From: CAKOSP01 sp964370545
GTDB lineage: Bacteria; Bacillota_I; Bacilli_A; RF39; UBA660
DNA length: 64,000 nucleotides
Reading direction: 5' to 3'
Assembly: GCA_964370545.1 (NCBI GenBank)
Contig: CAYJJQ010000001.1
Coordinates: 124,001 to 188,000, forward strand
Positions 15,551 through 23,549 of the stretch are shown here, piece by piece. Every line of letters begins with the position of its first letter. Position 1 is the first letter of the stretch. The position numbers were made by a program, and so were the translations under genes. A model generated the notes under the pieces. It made no database searches. It was not told where the DNA came from and was given only the letters and a program-made list of their open reading frames with translations.

Positions 15551-16378
15551 ATGGGGAAAATTAAATTAAAATTAGTTTCTGGAAGTGAAGTAGAAAAGAA
15601 TTTAATAAATGCTTTTAAATCAGAAAATGAAACATATATAGTATTTGATAATGAGTCAGTAGGAGCTATGGGGTTACCTATTATTTTAGTTTCCAAAGTA
15701 TTTGATAATAAAGTTACTAAAATTATAGAACAAACAGAGTGGCAAAAAGCTAAAGAACAATTAAAATTAATTATTGCTGGTAATGCAGTAGAATTTGTTA
15801 ATGTTGCTCCGGAAATGGTAGCAGATGATATTTACTTTACTCAATTAACATTACCTATAGCGTCATTTGAAGCCCTTAAAAACAATTATAAACCTACAGG
15901 AGAAGCTCCAAGCGCTCCTGCAGCAGTTACGACTGCTCCAGAGGTACCTGTGGCTCCAGTAGCTCCAGTAGCACCTATAATGCCTGAAGTGGTTCCAGTT
16001 GTACCTGAAGTAGCTCCAATGCCAGAGGTTACACCGGTGGTACCAGAAATAACACCAGTGATGCCAGCAATGCCTGAAGCAACTCCAGTTATTCCAGAAC
16101 CAGTTCCGATGCCTGAAGTAGCACCGATAGTGCCTGAAATAACTCCAGTAATGCCAGTGATGCCTGAAGCGGCGCCAGTTATTCCAGAGCCTGCTCCAAT
16201 GCCTGAAGTAGCACCTGTAGTGCCGGAAATAACTCCGATAGTGCCAGTGATGCCTGAAGCGGCGCCAATTGTTAATACTGAAGTAAAGGCAATTGATATG
16301 GATGAACTTAAGAAAAATTTTATGCAATCTTGTGAAAAAATGTTTGATGAATTAGTTGAACAATTAAAAAATAACTAA
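15551..16378 (+). CDS. protein with Pro/Val/Met-rich 30-residue repeats, unknown function
   Basis: 275 residues in three parts. Residues 1-117 are a folded-looking domain (KIKLKLVSGSEVEKNL... ITPL-type strands) without a known family. Residues 118-245 are an extended Pro-rich linker dominated by XP steps (VAPVAP, MPEV.P). It includes three 30-residue repeats starting PMPEV. Residues 248-275 are an amphipathic helix with one Cys. Codons in the linker are richer in G and C than neighbours. Such stiff linkers often hold domains apart or bind partners; no signal peptide is seen. Confidence 0.75.
   Translation: MGKIKLKLVSGSEVEKNLINAFKSENETYIVFDNESVGAMGLPIILVSKVFDNKVTKIIEQTEWQKAKEQLKLIIAGNAVEFVNVAPEMVADDIYFTQLTLPIASFEALKNNYKPTGEAPSAPAAVTTAPEVPVAPVAPVAPIMPEVVPVVPEVAPMPEVTPVVPEITPVMPAMPEATPVIPEPVPMPEVAPIVPEITPVMPVMPEAAPVIPEPAPMPEVAPVVPEITPIVPVMPEAAPIVNTEVKAIDMDELKKNFMQSCEKMFDELVEQLKNN
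16016..16285 (+). repeat. tandem 90-bp coding repeat, about three copies
   Basis: Units at 16016-16105, 16106-16195 and 16196-16285, in frame, each encoding PMPEV.P.VPEIT.. to ..MPEA.P; the third copy diverges in its last 15 bases. Within each unit there is a weaker 2-3 residue periodicity around proline. Confidence 0.85.
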
Positions 16379-16379
16379 T

Positions 16380-16402
16380 AAAAGGACTTAATGTTCTTTT
16401 TT
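16380..16402 (+). terminator. terminator after repeat-protein gene
   Basis: Stem AAAGGAC / GTTCTTT (one G-U pair) followed by a T run. Confidence 0.65.
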
Positions 16403-16426
16403 TTTCATATAAATTATTGTGAGATT

Positions 16427-17347
16427 ATGAAAGAAAGCATTGAATATAATTATAATATTACTATAGATAACTTTAATGAAGAAAATAATGTTTGTTCATT
16501 TATTTATTATAATGATACATATTTGTTTGTTCAATATTTACGAGAAAAAAATGAAATAGATGATATTATTAGTTGTAGTAAAGAATTAAAAACAAAAAAC
16601 ATAATATCATATGATATTATGTTTAATAAAGAAAATAAAGTAATTACTAAAATAGATGATGTTAATTATGTGATGCTAAAGCTATCAGGTGATATTAATG
16701 AAGATATAGACATAATTAAAATGATAGATTTAAATAGAAAAACTAAAATTAATGAAGAACAAATGAATAAATATAAAAATAATTGGGATATATTATGGTC
16801 TGAAAAAATAGATTATTTTGAATATCAAATAAGCCAATTAGGAAAATCTAAATATATTATATTGGATTCATTTAGTTACTATGTGGGATTAGCTGAAAAT
16901 GCTATAGCATTAGCTCAATTTGCAAATAAAAATGGAAACTATGGTAAGGCAAGCAAAGTATGTTTATCTCATAGAAGAATATATCATCCAAATTTAGCTC
17001 TTAATTATTATAATCCGATCAGCTATATTTTTGATTTAGAAGTAAGAGATATCGCAGAATATATTAAGAGTATATTTTTTAGTGGGGAAGATGCTTTTTT
17101 AGAAATAACAACATACTTAAAGAGTAATAAGTTAGATCAATATAGTTATTATATGTTATATGCTAGGTTATTATTTCCATCTTATTATTTTGATTTATAC
17201 GAACAAATTATAGAAAATAAAATTAATGAAGATAACATACTTTCAATAATTAAAGATGTTGATAAATATGAAGAATTCTTAAAAAAAACATATTTAGAAA
17301 TTTCTAAATATGTTAATATTGATAAAATAGAGTGGTTGTTAAAATGA
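16427..17347 (+). CDS. YutH-like (CotS-family) spore coat-associated protein
   Basis: 306 residues from the ATG at 16427; the open frame begins at 16391 but that extension would be encoded by the terminator T run. The protein resembles CotS/YutH spore proteins, which have a kinase-like (aminoglycoside phosphotransferase) fold without clear catalytic motifs. The segment DSFSYYVGLAENAIAL and the helical C-terminal half with a YYMLYARLLFPSYYFD block fit. The convergent NifU-like gene directly downstream matches the yutH-yutI pair of Bacillus, which supports the call. Confidence 0.6.
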   Translation: MKESIEYNYNITIDNFNEENNVCSFIYYNDTYLFVQYLREKNEIDDIISCSKELKTKNIISYDIMFNKENKVITKIDDVNYVMLKLSGDINEDIDIIKMIDLNRKTKINEEQMNKYKNNWDILWSEKIDYFEYQISQLGKSKYIILDSFSYYVGLAENAIALAQFANKNGNYGKASKVCLSHRRIYHPNLALNYYNPISYIFDLEVRDIAEYIKSIFFSGEDAFLEITTYLKSNKLDQYSYYMLYARLLFPSYYFDLYEQIIENKINEDNILSIIKDVDKYEEFLKKTYLEISKYVNIDKIEWLLK

Positions 17348-17563
17348 TATGTTAATAACTCCTTCAATTTCAGGTATTTCTGATTTTAAAAATTCAAGAA
17401 CACTTTCATTTATAGTAACATCTTGTAATTCACATTCAGCACAATTACCTAGTAATTTTACAAAAACGTAGTTATCTTCAAATTTAACAAATTCTATATC
17501 TCCGCCATCCATATTAATATATGGTCGTATTTTTTCAATAACATTTATAATTTTTTCTTCCAT
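17339..17563 (-). CDS. NifU C-terminal-type Fe-S scaffold protein (YutI-like)
   Basis: 74 residues. The NifU_C fold is clear: IRPYINMDGGDIEFVKF, then GNCAECELQDVTINESV with the CxxC that binds a [4Fe-4S] cluster. It delivers clusters to client proteins. Bacillus YutI is the close counterpart in size and position. The 3' end overlaps the convergent YutH-like gene by nine bases. A good AGGAGGTTTT ribosome site. Confidence 0.9.
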   Translation of the reverse strand: MEEKIINVIEKIRPYINMDGGDIEFVKFEDNYVFVKLLGNCAECELQDVTINESVLEFLKSEIPEIEGVINISF

Positions 17564-17579
17564 ATAAAACCTCCTACAT

Positions 17580-17588
17580 ATTATATCA
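17580..17588 (-). promoter_or_regulatory. extended -10 of the NifU-like gene
   Basis: TGATATAAT on the minus strand, about 20 bases before the start codon; lies back-to-back with the promoter of the S1 gene. Confidence 0.55.
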
Positions 17589-17591
17589 CAT

Positions 17592-17620
17592 TTGCCTATA
17601 GATTTATATTGTGTTATAAT
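17592..17620 (+). promoter_or_regulatory. promoter of the S1-domain gene
   Basis: TTGCCT, 17-bp spacer, TATAAT, 15 bases before the start codon. Confidence 0.75.
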
Positions 17621-17635
17621 TTTATCGAGGTATAT

Positions 17636-17986
17636 ATGAAAAATTATAAAGTAGGGGACATAATTAAATGTATGGTTACAGCTATTGAAAGTTATGGTTT
17701 TTTTGTTAGTACAGACTTATGGTATTCAGGTTTAGTACATATTTCTGAAATGACAGATGGATATGTGAAAGATATAAATAGTTATGTTAAAATTGGGGAT
17801 GTTATTTACTGTCAAATTTTAGAAGTAGACGATACTAACCAACAAATTAAATTATCAATAAAAAATATTAATTATAAAGCAGCGAAAAATAAGGGTGATA
17901 AATTTGAAGAAATGTCTAGTTTTGAACCATTAAGAGAAGCTCTTCCAAATTGGATTGATACTAAAATCAAAGAATTAAACAAATAA
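17636..17986 (+). CDS. S1-domain RNA-binding protein (YugI/CvfD-like)
   Basis: 116 residues from the ATG at 17636, which follows a GAGG ribosome site. Residues 4-75 are one S1 domain: KVGDIIKCMVTAIESYGFFV..GLVHISEMTDGYVKD...VGD-type VKIGDVIYCQILEVDD and KLSIK. The C-terminal 40 residues are helical (FEPLREALPNWIDTKIKEL), as in Bacillus YugI (GSP13) and streptococcal CvfD. Those bind RNA and affect translation. Terminator follows. Confidence 0.85.
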   Translation: MKNYKVGDIIKCMVTAIESYGFFVSTDLWYSGLVHISEMTDGYVKDINSYVKIGDVIYCQILEVDDTNQQIKLSIKNINYKAAKNKGDKFEEMSSFEPLREALPNWIDTKIKELNK

Positions 17987-17990
17987 AAAA

Positions 17991-18020
17991 ACAGTTAGAA
18001 ATAACTGATTTTATTTTTTT
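17991..18020. terminator. terminator between S1 gene and tRNA block
   Basis: Stem CAGTTA-GAAA-TAACTG followed by a T-rich tail; an A run on the other side could also serve the convergent tRNA transcript. Confidence 0.75.
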
Positions 18021-18021
18021 C

Positions 18022-18097
<76 letters not shown>

Positions 18098-18101
18098 ATC
18101 A

Positions 18102-18177
18102 TGGCGGTCCCGACCGGGTTCGAACCGGCGATCTCTTGCGTGACAGGCAAGCGTGATAACCGCTACACTACGGGACC
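18102..18177 (-). tRNA. tRNA-Asp (GTC)
   Basis: Acceptor GGTCCCG, anticodon stem CTTGC/GCAAG with loop CTGTCAC (anticodon GTC), T-loop GTTCGAA, discriminator G and encoded CCA. Confidence 0.97.
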
Positions 18178-18183
18178 TTAAAA

Positions 18184-18261
<78 letters not shown>

Positions 18262-18274
18262 ATAACAAAAAAAT

Positions 18275-18367
18275 TGGCGGAGGAAAAGGGATTCGAACCC
18301 CTGCGCCGGTTACCCGACCTTCTGGTTTTCAAGACCAGCCCCTTCAACCGGACTTGGGTATTCCTCC
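18275..18367 (-). tRNA. tRNA-Ser (TGA)
   Basis: 93 bases with the long variable arm of class II tRNAs, acceptor GGAGGAA, anticodon TGA in loop CTTGAAA, discriminator G, encoded CCA. First gene of the Ser-fMet-Asp-Phe transcript. Confidence 0.97.
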
Positions 18368-18384
18368 GTTTTTGGTACAAACAA

Positions 18385-18415
18385 ATTATATCATATAAAA
18401 AAAGCCAATGTCAAC
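18385..18415 (-). promoter_or_regulatory. promoter of the Ser-fMet-Asp-Phe tRNA operon
   Basis: Minus strand TTGACA, 19-bp spacer, TATAAT, about 18 bases before the first tRNA. The spacer is longer than optimal. Confidence 0.65.
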
Positions 18416-18502
18416 AAAAAATGGTGTTTTACCTAGGAAAAATCAGTTTTATGTAGTTGACTAATATAATATATTAGAATATAATTTCCTTAGGAGAGCA
18501 TT

Positions 18503-19066
18503 ATGATTAACTTAGAAAATTATTATTTATATAGCTTATATGAAATAAATTCTATAAAAGATCCAGTTCTAAAAGAAGAAATACTTACAAAATATGATGA
18601 AATAATGACTACAATGTTAATTGGTAATGAAGATTTTTTATATTATGGAATGTCTATATCTTCTGCTTATAATCATTTAGAAAATTACAAAGAAGCTAAT
18701 ACGAGTATATATTTATTTCCAGGAGATACTCTTTTATATTATCCTAAAATTAGTGAAGTAAAAGCATCTAAAAATTATACTTGCCTAATGTCTGGAGCTA
18801 CTATTAAAGAAGGTAGTAATCACATTGTTTTTAAAGTAGCAATATTTAATAAATCTAATAATATTTTTTATATTACAAAAGAACTGCGTTTTGAAAATCA
18901 TTTAAATTTTGATGTTCCAAAAACATTGATAGAATTTGAAAATTTAATTTTGGATATTGAATCTAGTGTTGAAAATCGTGATGCATTTTATGATTTTTAT
19001 GTTAATAATGGTGGAAATATAGAACTATATCAATTAAAAAGAAGAAAAAATCAAAAAAAATCTTGA
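18503..19066 (+). CDS. conserved-looking protein, unknown function
   Basis: 187 residues, soluble, starting MINLENYYLYSLYEINSIKD behind a TAGGAGAG ribosome site. The second half contains beta-rich segments (SIYLFPGDTLLYYP, NYTCLMSGATI) and a basic tail (RRKNQKKS). No domain recognised. One of the few genes ending in TGA. The tRNA-Leu promoter -35 overlaps its stop codon. Confidence 0.65.
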   Translation: MINLENYYLYSLYEINSIKDPVLKEEILTKYDEIMTTMLIGNEDFLYYGMSISSAYNHLENYKEANTSIYLFPGDTLLYYPKISEVKASKNYTCLMSGATIKEGSNHIVFKVAIFNKSNNIFYITKELRFENHLNFDVPKTLIEFENLILDIESSVENRDAFYDFYVNNGGNIELYQLKRRKNQKKS

Positions 19067-19091
19067 ATATTTAGTAAAAACATATTATAAT
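19063..19091 (+). promoter_or_regulatory. promoter of tRNA-Leu (TAA)
   Basis: TTGAAT, 17-bp spacer, TATAAT; -35 overlaps the end of the preceding gene. Confidence 0.7.
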
Positions 19092-19121
19092 GTAATAGTC
19101 TTATTTGTTAAGACAGTGCCT

Positions 19122-19210
19122 GCCCATGTGGCGGAATAGGTAGACGCACAGGACTTAAAATCCTGCGAAGGTTATACTTCGTGCCGGTTCAATTCCGGCC
19201 GTGGGCACCA
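19122..19210 (+). tRNA. tRNA-Leu (TAA)
   Basis: 89 bases with class II variable arm, acceptor GCCCATG, anticodon stem CAGGA/TCCTG with loop CTTAAAA, encoded CCA. Confidence 0.97.
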
Positions 19211-19220
19211 GTTTATAAAT

Positions 19221-19248
19221 AAATATTCTTTTATTGAATATTTTTTTA
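19221..19248 (+). terminator. terminator after tRNA-Leu
   Basis: Stem AAATATTC / GAATATTT with 7-base loop and trailing T run. Confidence 0.7.
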
Positions 19249-19249
19249 T

Positions 19250-19257
19250 GCTATAAT
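19250..19257 (+). promoter_or_regulatory. extended -10 of tRNA-Thr
   Basis: TGCTATAAT, nine bases before the tRNA; no clear -35 at the proper distance. Confidence 0.5.
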
Positions 19258-19265
19258 TTTATTAA

Positions 19266-19339
19266 GCCGATTTAGTTTAGTGGTAAAACAGATGCATGGT
19301 AAGCATCAGCGGTAAGTTCAATTCTTACATTCGGCACCA
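19266..19339 (+). tRNA. tRNA-Thr (GGT)
   Basis: Cloverleaf with D-stem GTTT/AAAC, anticodon stem GATGC/GCATC, loop ATGGTAA (anticodon GGT), T-stem GTAAG/CTTAC, discriminator A, encoded CCA. The acceptor has a T-T mismatch at pair 6-67, and the D-loop is short (AGTGGTA). Confidence 0.9.
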
Positions 19340-19351
19340 GAAATAAATCTA

Positions 19352-19379
19352 GTGAACTCTTTTTGAGTTCATTTTTTTA
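19352..19379 (+). terminator. terminator after tRNA-Thr
   Basis: Stem GAACTC-TTTTT-GAGTTC followed by A and seven T. Confidence 0.85.
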
Positions 19380-19382
19380 TTA

Positions 19383-19411
19383 AAAAACACTATTATAAAA
19401 TAAATAGTGTT
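19383..19411 (-). terminator. terminator of the 19393 gene
   Basis: Minus-strand stem AACACTATT / AATAGTGTT followed by T residues; it overlaps the gene's stop codon. Confidence 0.65.
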
Positions 19412-20109
19412 AATATTGCAATTGTTATACCTAGTGAAACAGTAATAGAAATGATTAGTGTAGAACTAGCAAATCCATCAGCAGCATCATTTGGATTTAA
19501 TATATTTTTGCCGTTAGATAAATTTCTTTGATAACTAGGAAGAATTCCTCCACCGTTTTTTAATTTTGATTCATTATAATTATGTAAATATTCTCTTATG
19601 TACATGCAAGCTGGTTTGTTGTATTTAGAATCATTTATTCCATCACCATAATATGCTATTAATATTGGTTGATTAATAAATTTAAAGTAATTTTTTAATT
19701 CTTCAATATTTACTTTATTTAATATTTCTTTAAATTCGCAGTAAGATTTTAAATATTCATCTAAAATAACTTTATCATTATCATTTATTGAAGGAGCATT
19801 TTGTAAAAATAAAATATTATTTACATATGCATTAATATCATTAATTTTAGTGTTATATACTTCAATAGCATTTAAAATAAATTCTATATCAGTAATATTA
19901 AGTAAAAATATAGAAGGATCTATTGTTTCTAAATTTATAGAACTTATATTTATATGATGGTCTTCATAAGATAATATGTTATTTGCAATAGTAAATTTAT
20001 CAATATTATGATATTTCAAAGTAGTCTGATTGCTATAATCATGGCCGTCAATCGTCATAGATTTAAGCGAATTTAAATATGCATTATTTTTTTCGGATTG
20101 ATCAATCAT
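19393..20109 (-). CDS. tail-anchored protein, unknown function
   Basis: 238 residues, soluble N-terminal part rich in Asn/Ile/Leu, then SNGKNILNPNDAADGFAS and one C-terminal membrane helix (LIISITVSLGITIAILTLFIL). Two other unrelated tail-anchored proteins occur at 12863 and 14447. It is divergently transcribed from sufB. No family recognised. Confidence 0.65.
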   Translation of the reverse strand: MIDQSEKNNAYLNSLKSMTIDGHDYSNQTTLKYHNIDKFTIANNILSYEDHHINISSINLETIDPSIFLLNITDIEFILNAIEVYNTKINDINAYVNNILFLQNAPSINDNDKVILDEYLKSYCEFKEILNKVNIEELKNYFKFINQPILIAYYGDGINDSKYNKPACMYIREYLHNYNESKLKNGGGILPSYQRNLSNGKNILNPNDAADGFASSTLIISITVSLGITIAILTLFIL

Positions 20110-20204
20110 ATATAACTCCTATTATATATATAATAGCAAAAATGACTATAAAATTCAATTGTTTTTTTATTTAATATATTGTATTATAAGAAAGGAGATG
20201 CGTA

Positions 20205-21494
20205 ATGAACAAATTAAATGAAGAATTTATTATTAATTTATCAAATAAAAAACAAGAACCACAGTGGATGTGTGATTTTCGTTTGGAAGCATTAAATATT
20301 TATGAAAAATTAGATAATCCAAATTTTGGTCCTAAACTAGATATAGATTATAATAAAATATTATATTATAAAAGTAATACAGATAAGATAGTTGATAATT
20401 GGAATGAAGTTGATGAAGATATTAAATGTACATTTAATTCATTAGGTGTCATAAAAGCAGAAGAAGAATATTTATCTGGAGTTTCTAATCAATATGAAAG
20501 TGAAGTATTTTATCATTCAAATAAAAATGATAAAGTAATATTTACTTCTACGGATGAGGCATTAAAAAAACATCCTGAATTATTTAAAAAATATTTTAAT
20601 AACTTAGTAAAAGTAAATGAAAATAAATTTACTGCTTTAAATAGTGCTGTATGGTCAGGAGGTTCATTTATTTATGTTCCTAAGAACACAAAATTAGATA
20701 GACCGTTACAAAGCTATTTTAGAATTGATACAGAAGGCTTAGGTCAGTTTGAAAGAACAATAATTATAGTAGATGATAATAGTGAATTGGAATATATAGA
20801 AGGATGTACTGCTAAGTCATATTCAGCAACTAGTTTACATGCAGGTGTAGTAGAAATATATGTTGGAAAAAATGCGAAATGTAAATATTCAACTATACAA
20901 AATTGGAGCAATGATGTTTATAACTTAGTTACAAAAAGAGCAATAGTAGAAGAAAATGGATTAATGGAATGGATTGATGGAAATGTTGGTAGTGGCATTA
21001 CAATGAAATACCCTTCATGTATACTAAAAGGCGATAATTCAGTAGGTAATTCAATAAGCATTGCTTATGCTAAAGAAAATCAATATTTAGATGCAGGTTC
21101 TAAAATGATTCATTTAGGGAAAAATACTAAAAGTAATATCATATCAAAATCTATAAGTGAAAAAGGTGGTGTTAGTAATTATAGAGGCACTGTAAGAATT
21201 GCAAAAGAAGCAGCTAATAGTAGAGCGTCTATAAAATGTGATACTATTTTACTCGATGAATTATCTAAAAGTAGTGCTTATCCAAAAAATATTGTAGAAA
21301 ATGATAATTCGTATATAGAACATGAGGCAACTATATCTAAGTTATCACATGAGAAACTGTTTAGTTTGATGAGTAAAGGGTTAACTGAAAATCAAGCGCA
21401 GGAACTGCTTATAATGGGGTTTATAGATGATTTTAAAAAAAGTTTACCTATGGAATATGCTGTAGAATTAAATAGATTGATTAAGGAAATATAA
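20205..21494 (+). CDS. sufB: Fe-S cluster assembly protein SufB
   Basis: 429 residues. SufB landmarks in order: WMCDFRLEAL near residue 22, AVWSGGSFIYVPKN, YIEGCTAKSYSATSLHAGVVEIYV, NWSNDVYNLVTKRA and SRASIKCDTILLDELS. SufB is the scaffold subunit of the SufBC2D complex. It is shorter than usual (about 465) at the N-terminus and starts behind an AAAGGAG ribosome site. No sufC, sufD, sufS or sufU is adjacent, either because they lie elsewhere or are reduced; only the NifU-like gene at 17339 is in the window. Confidence 0.95.
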   Translation: MNKLNEEFIINLSNKKQEPQWMCDFRLEALNIYEKLDNPNFGPKLDIDYNKILYYKSNTDKIVDNWNEVDEDIKCTFNSLGVIKAEEEYLSGVSNQYESEVFYHSNKNDKVIFTSTDEALKKHPELFKKYFNNLVKVNENKFTALNSAVWSGGSFIYVPKNTKLDRPLQSYFRIDTEGLGQFERTIIIVDDNSELEYIEGCTAKSYSATSLHAGVVEIYVGKNAKCKYSTIQNWSNDVYNLVTKRAIVEENGLMEWIDGNVGSGITMKYPSCILKGDNSVGNSISIAYAKENQYLDAGSKMIHLGKNTKSNIISKSISEKGGVSNYRGTVRIAKEAANSRASIKCDTILLDELSKSSAYPKNIVENDNSYIEHEATISKLSHEKLFSLMSKGLTENQAQELLIMGFIDDFKKSLPMEYAVELNRLIKEI

Positions 21495-21543
21495 TTCATA
21501 AAATATTACCAAAAATAAGATTTGGCATTTTGACATTTAATTG

Positions 21544-21555
21544 TTAACATGTTAA
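21544..21555. promoter_or_regulatory. palindrome upstream of ssb
   Basis: Perfect 12-base palindrome TTAACATGTTAA 25 bases before the ssb start; a possible operator, no binding protein identified. Confidence 0.35.
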
Positions 21556-21579
21556 ATTTTTTTTTGAAAGGAGGAATTT

Positions 21580-21924
21580 ATGAACAATGTTGTCTTAGTC
21601 GGCAGACTTACAAAAAATCCTGAAATAGTTGATTGTAAAGATGGTGAAAAGAAAAGAACAATGATTACTTTAGCTGTTACAAGAAATTATAAAAATACTG
21701 ATGGTATTTATGAAACAGATTTTATTAGATGCGTACTATGGAATGCAATAGCAGTAAGCACTTGTGAATACTGTCATAGTGGTGATGTGGTTGGAATTAA
21801 AGGAAGATTAGAATCATCATCATATGAAGATGAAAACAAGGAAGTAAAATTCAAAACAGAAGTAGTAGTTGAAAAAATAACTTTTCTTAGCAGTGATAAA
21901 AAGGAAAAGAAAACCGCTAGTTAA
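21580..21924 (+). CDS. ssb: single-stranded DNA-binding protein, short form (SsbB-like)
   Basis: 114 residues forming one OB-fold: MNNVVLVGRLTKNPEI, TDFIRCVLWNAIA and GDVVGIKGRLESSSYE. It lacks the flexible linker and acidic DDxxF-type tail that recruit repair proteins; the end is basic (KKEKKTAS). Length and missing tail match the secondary SSB of Firmicutes (SsbB), linked to competence in Bacillus. It is not next to rpsF/rpsR, so it is probably not the main SSB. Strong GGAGG ribosome site. Confidence 0.88.
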   Translation: MNNVVLVGRLTKNPEIVDCKDGEKKRTMITLAVTRNYKNTDGIYETDFIRCVLWNAIAVSTCEYCHSGDVVGIKGRLESSSYEDENKEVKFKTEVVVEKITFLSSDKKEKKTAS

Positions 21925-21942
21925 TATTTTACAAAAGGTCAA

Positions 21943-21968
21943 CTTTTCGCAAATAGATTTGCAAAGTG
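21943..21968. promoter_or_regulatory. inverted repeat before the Xre regulator (candidate operator)
   Basis: GCAAAT-AG-ATTTGC core, extended by ACTTT and AAAGT on its two sides, just upstream of a TATACT -10. It is well placed for autorepression by the downstream Xre protein. Confidence 0.5.
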
Positions 21969-21996
21969 GTTATACTAATTATAGAGGTGTATATAA

Positions 21997-22353
21997 GTGA
22001 TAATTGGTAGTAGACTTAAAGAGAAAAGAAAAGAGTTAAAATTAACTCAAGAAGAACTTGGTAATTTAATTGGAGTAGGTAAAAGTGCAATTTGTTGTTA
22101 TGAAAAAGAAACTCGTAATCCAACACTTGAAAATGTATTAGAAATAATGCAAGTACTTGGAGTATCTGCTGACTATATATTAGGTACTGATAATTTAATA
22201 AAAACAGTTGAAAATAAACACCCGAAATATAGAACCATGACTAACGAAGAGATATTGTTTATAAATGAACTTAAAAAAGATAAAATCGTATACGAGATTT
22301 TATTTACTGATCCAAAAAGGGGATCTGATTTAGTGAAAAAGAAAATCGGATAA
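21997..22353 (+). CDS. Xre-family transcriptional regulator
   Basis: 118 residues. Residues 3-60 are an HTH_3 domain: IGSRLKEKRKELKLTQEELG, then SKSAICCYEKETRNPTLENV-like recognition helix region and LGVSADYILGTDNL. The C-terminal 50 residues are helical and charged, without a known sensor domain. GTG start with AGAGGTG upstream. It probably represses itself through the adjacent inverted repeat; targets unknown. It lies 70 bases after ssb. Confidence 0.85.
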   Translation: MIIGSRLKEKRKELKLTQEELGNLIGVGKSAICCYEKETRNPTLENVLEIMQVLGVSADYILGTDNLIKTVENKHPKYRTMTNEEILFINELKKDKIVYEILFTDPKRGSDLVKKKIG

Positions 22354-22354
22354 T

Positions 22355-22384
22355 ATAAAAACCAACAATGTGTTGGTTTTTATA
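22355..22384. terminator. bidirectional terminator
   Basis: Stem AAAACCAACA-ATG-TGTTGGTTTT between two convergent genes. Confidence 0.85.
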
Positions 22385-23459
22385 TTTCTTCCATTACTTT
22401 TGTAAATGGTATTATAGATTGTTTTTTTAATTTTTTTATTAAATTTTTAGATAATTTGTTTTCATTATTTAAATTAATATTAATTGATTTAATATAAGCG
22501 TCTATTATTATTTCGGTTAATGGACTACTTAAATTAAATTTACTTGAAAAATTTCTTGATTGTAATGCTTCTTGCAAATACCCTAAAGCCATTAAATCAT
22601 CATATGTTACTAAGTTAACTGATTTTAGTTTTAATAAATATAAATATGCATCTAAATAAACTTTTTCAATAATTAATGGAGTATACGCTACTAAATCTGT
22701 TTCCTCAAAATATATGTTAGGAACAAATATTTCTAAATCATTACTTTTAAAAAAATCAATGATATTTTCTTTTATTTGAATAGTAGAGTGATCTAAATTT
22801 TTAAAAAAGTTAAATACTTCTTTAATATAATTATCAAAATTTCTTAAAACATTGCTTATAGGAATTTTATCATCATTAATTTCATCAAATATTTTAAATT
22901 CACTAGTACTTTTTATTTTATTTAAACTATCGAATAATAATTCATTATCTTCTATGAAATAATATTTTCTAATTAATTCTTCTGATAAATTAAAATCAGA
23001 TACTAATATTTCAATTCCTTCTTCGAAGGTTGAACTCAGCATATTATCAATATAGTTTAATAAATGTTGTTCATTCTCATCACAATTTTCTCTACATACC
23101 ATTAATATATGTAGTAATATTGATTGATTTTGGAAGTGAAAAACATTTGAGTTAAATAAAATTTCAGTTATTGTTGATATGATATCACAACTTAAAGATA
23201 GCTCTGGATCATAAACTGGAATGTAAGTCATTAATTGATTAACATTTTCGGCAATAACTTCATCATTTTCAAAATCTAAAAAAGCTTCATTTTCTTCACA
23301 ATAACCATAATTATATGTATCTTGTATGTAATCCATTTCAGCTTCAGTATACTGATTATAGTATGCATCAGAATATATTAACTGTGATGTTATATTTTCT
23401 TTTAAATCTTGTAAATATTTTACTATGTTTTCATTTTTTATGAATTTAATATTGTTCAT
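22380..23459 (-). CDS. large acidic soluble protein, unknown function
   Basis: 359 residues, helical, acidic, Asn/Ile/Phe-rich, no signal or membrane segment. Two clustered features can be seen: an early aromatic stretch (SDAYYNQYTEAEMDYIQDTYNYGYC) and regularly spaced helices afterwards, suggestive of a repeat solenoid. A GGGGGTAAT ribosome site and consensus promoter precede it. No family recognised. Confidence 0.65.
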   Translation of the reverse strand: MNNIKFIKNENIVKYLQDLKENITSQLIYSDAYYNQYTEAEMDYIQDTYNYGYCEENEAFLDFENDEVIAENVNQLMTYIPVYDPELSLSCDIISTITEILFNSNVFHFQNQSILLHILMVCRENCDENEQHLLNYIDNMLSSTFEEGIEILVSDFNLSEELIRKYYFIEDNELLFDSLNKIKSTSEFKIFDEINDDKIPISNVLRNFDNYIKEVFNFFKNLDHSTIQIKENIIDFFKSNDLEIFVPNIYFEETDLVAYTPLIIEKVYLDAYLYLLKLKSVNLVTYDDLMALGYLQEALQSRNFSSKFNLSSPLTEIIIDAYIKSININLNNENKLSKNLIKKLKKQSIIPFTKVMEEI

Positions 23460-23488
23460 TATTACCCCCTAAGGCTTTGATTAATTTT

Positions 23489-23517
23489 ATTATAAGTATA
23501 AAATAGTAAAAATGCAA
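23489..23517 (-). promoter_or_regulatory. promoter of the 22380-23459 gene
   Basis: Minus strand TTGCAT, 17-bp spacer, TATAAT. Confidence 0.7.
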
Positions 23518-23549
23518 TCAATTTCACATAATATTTATTGGTGGTAATA

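Noticed and set aside
15863..16327. Long Trp/His/Arg-rich ORF on the minus strand
   Set aside because: It is the antisense shadow of the proline repeat region; no ribosome site and biased composition from repeated CCA/GAA codons.
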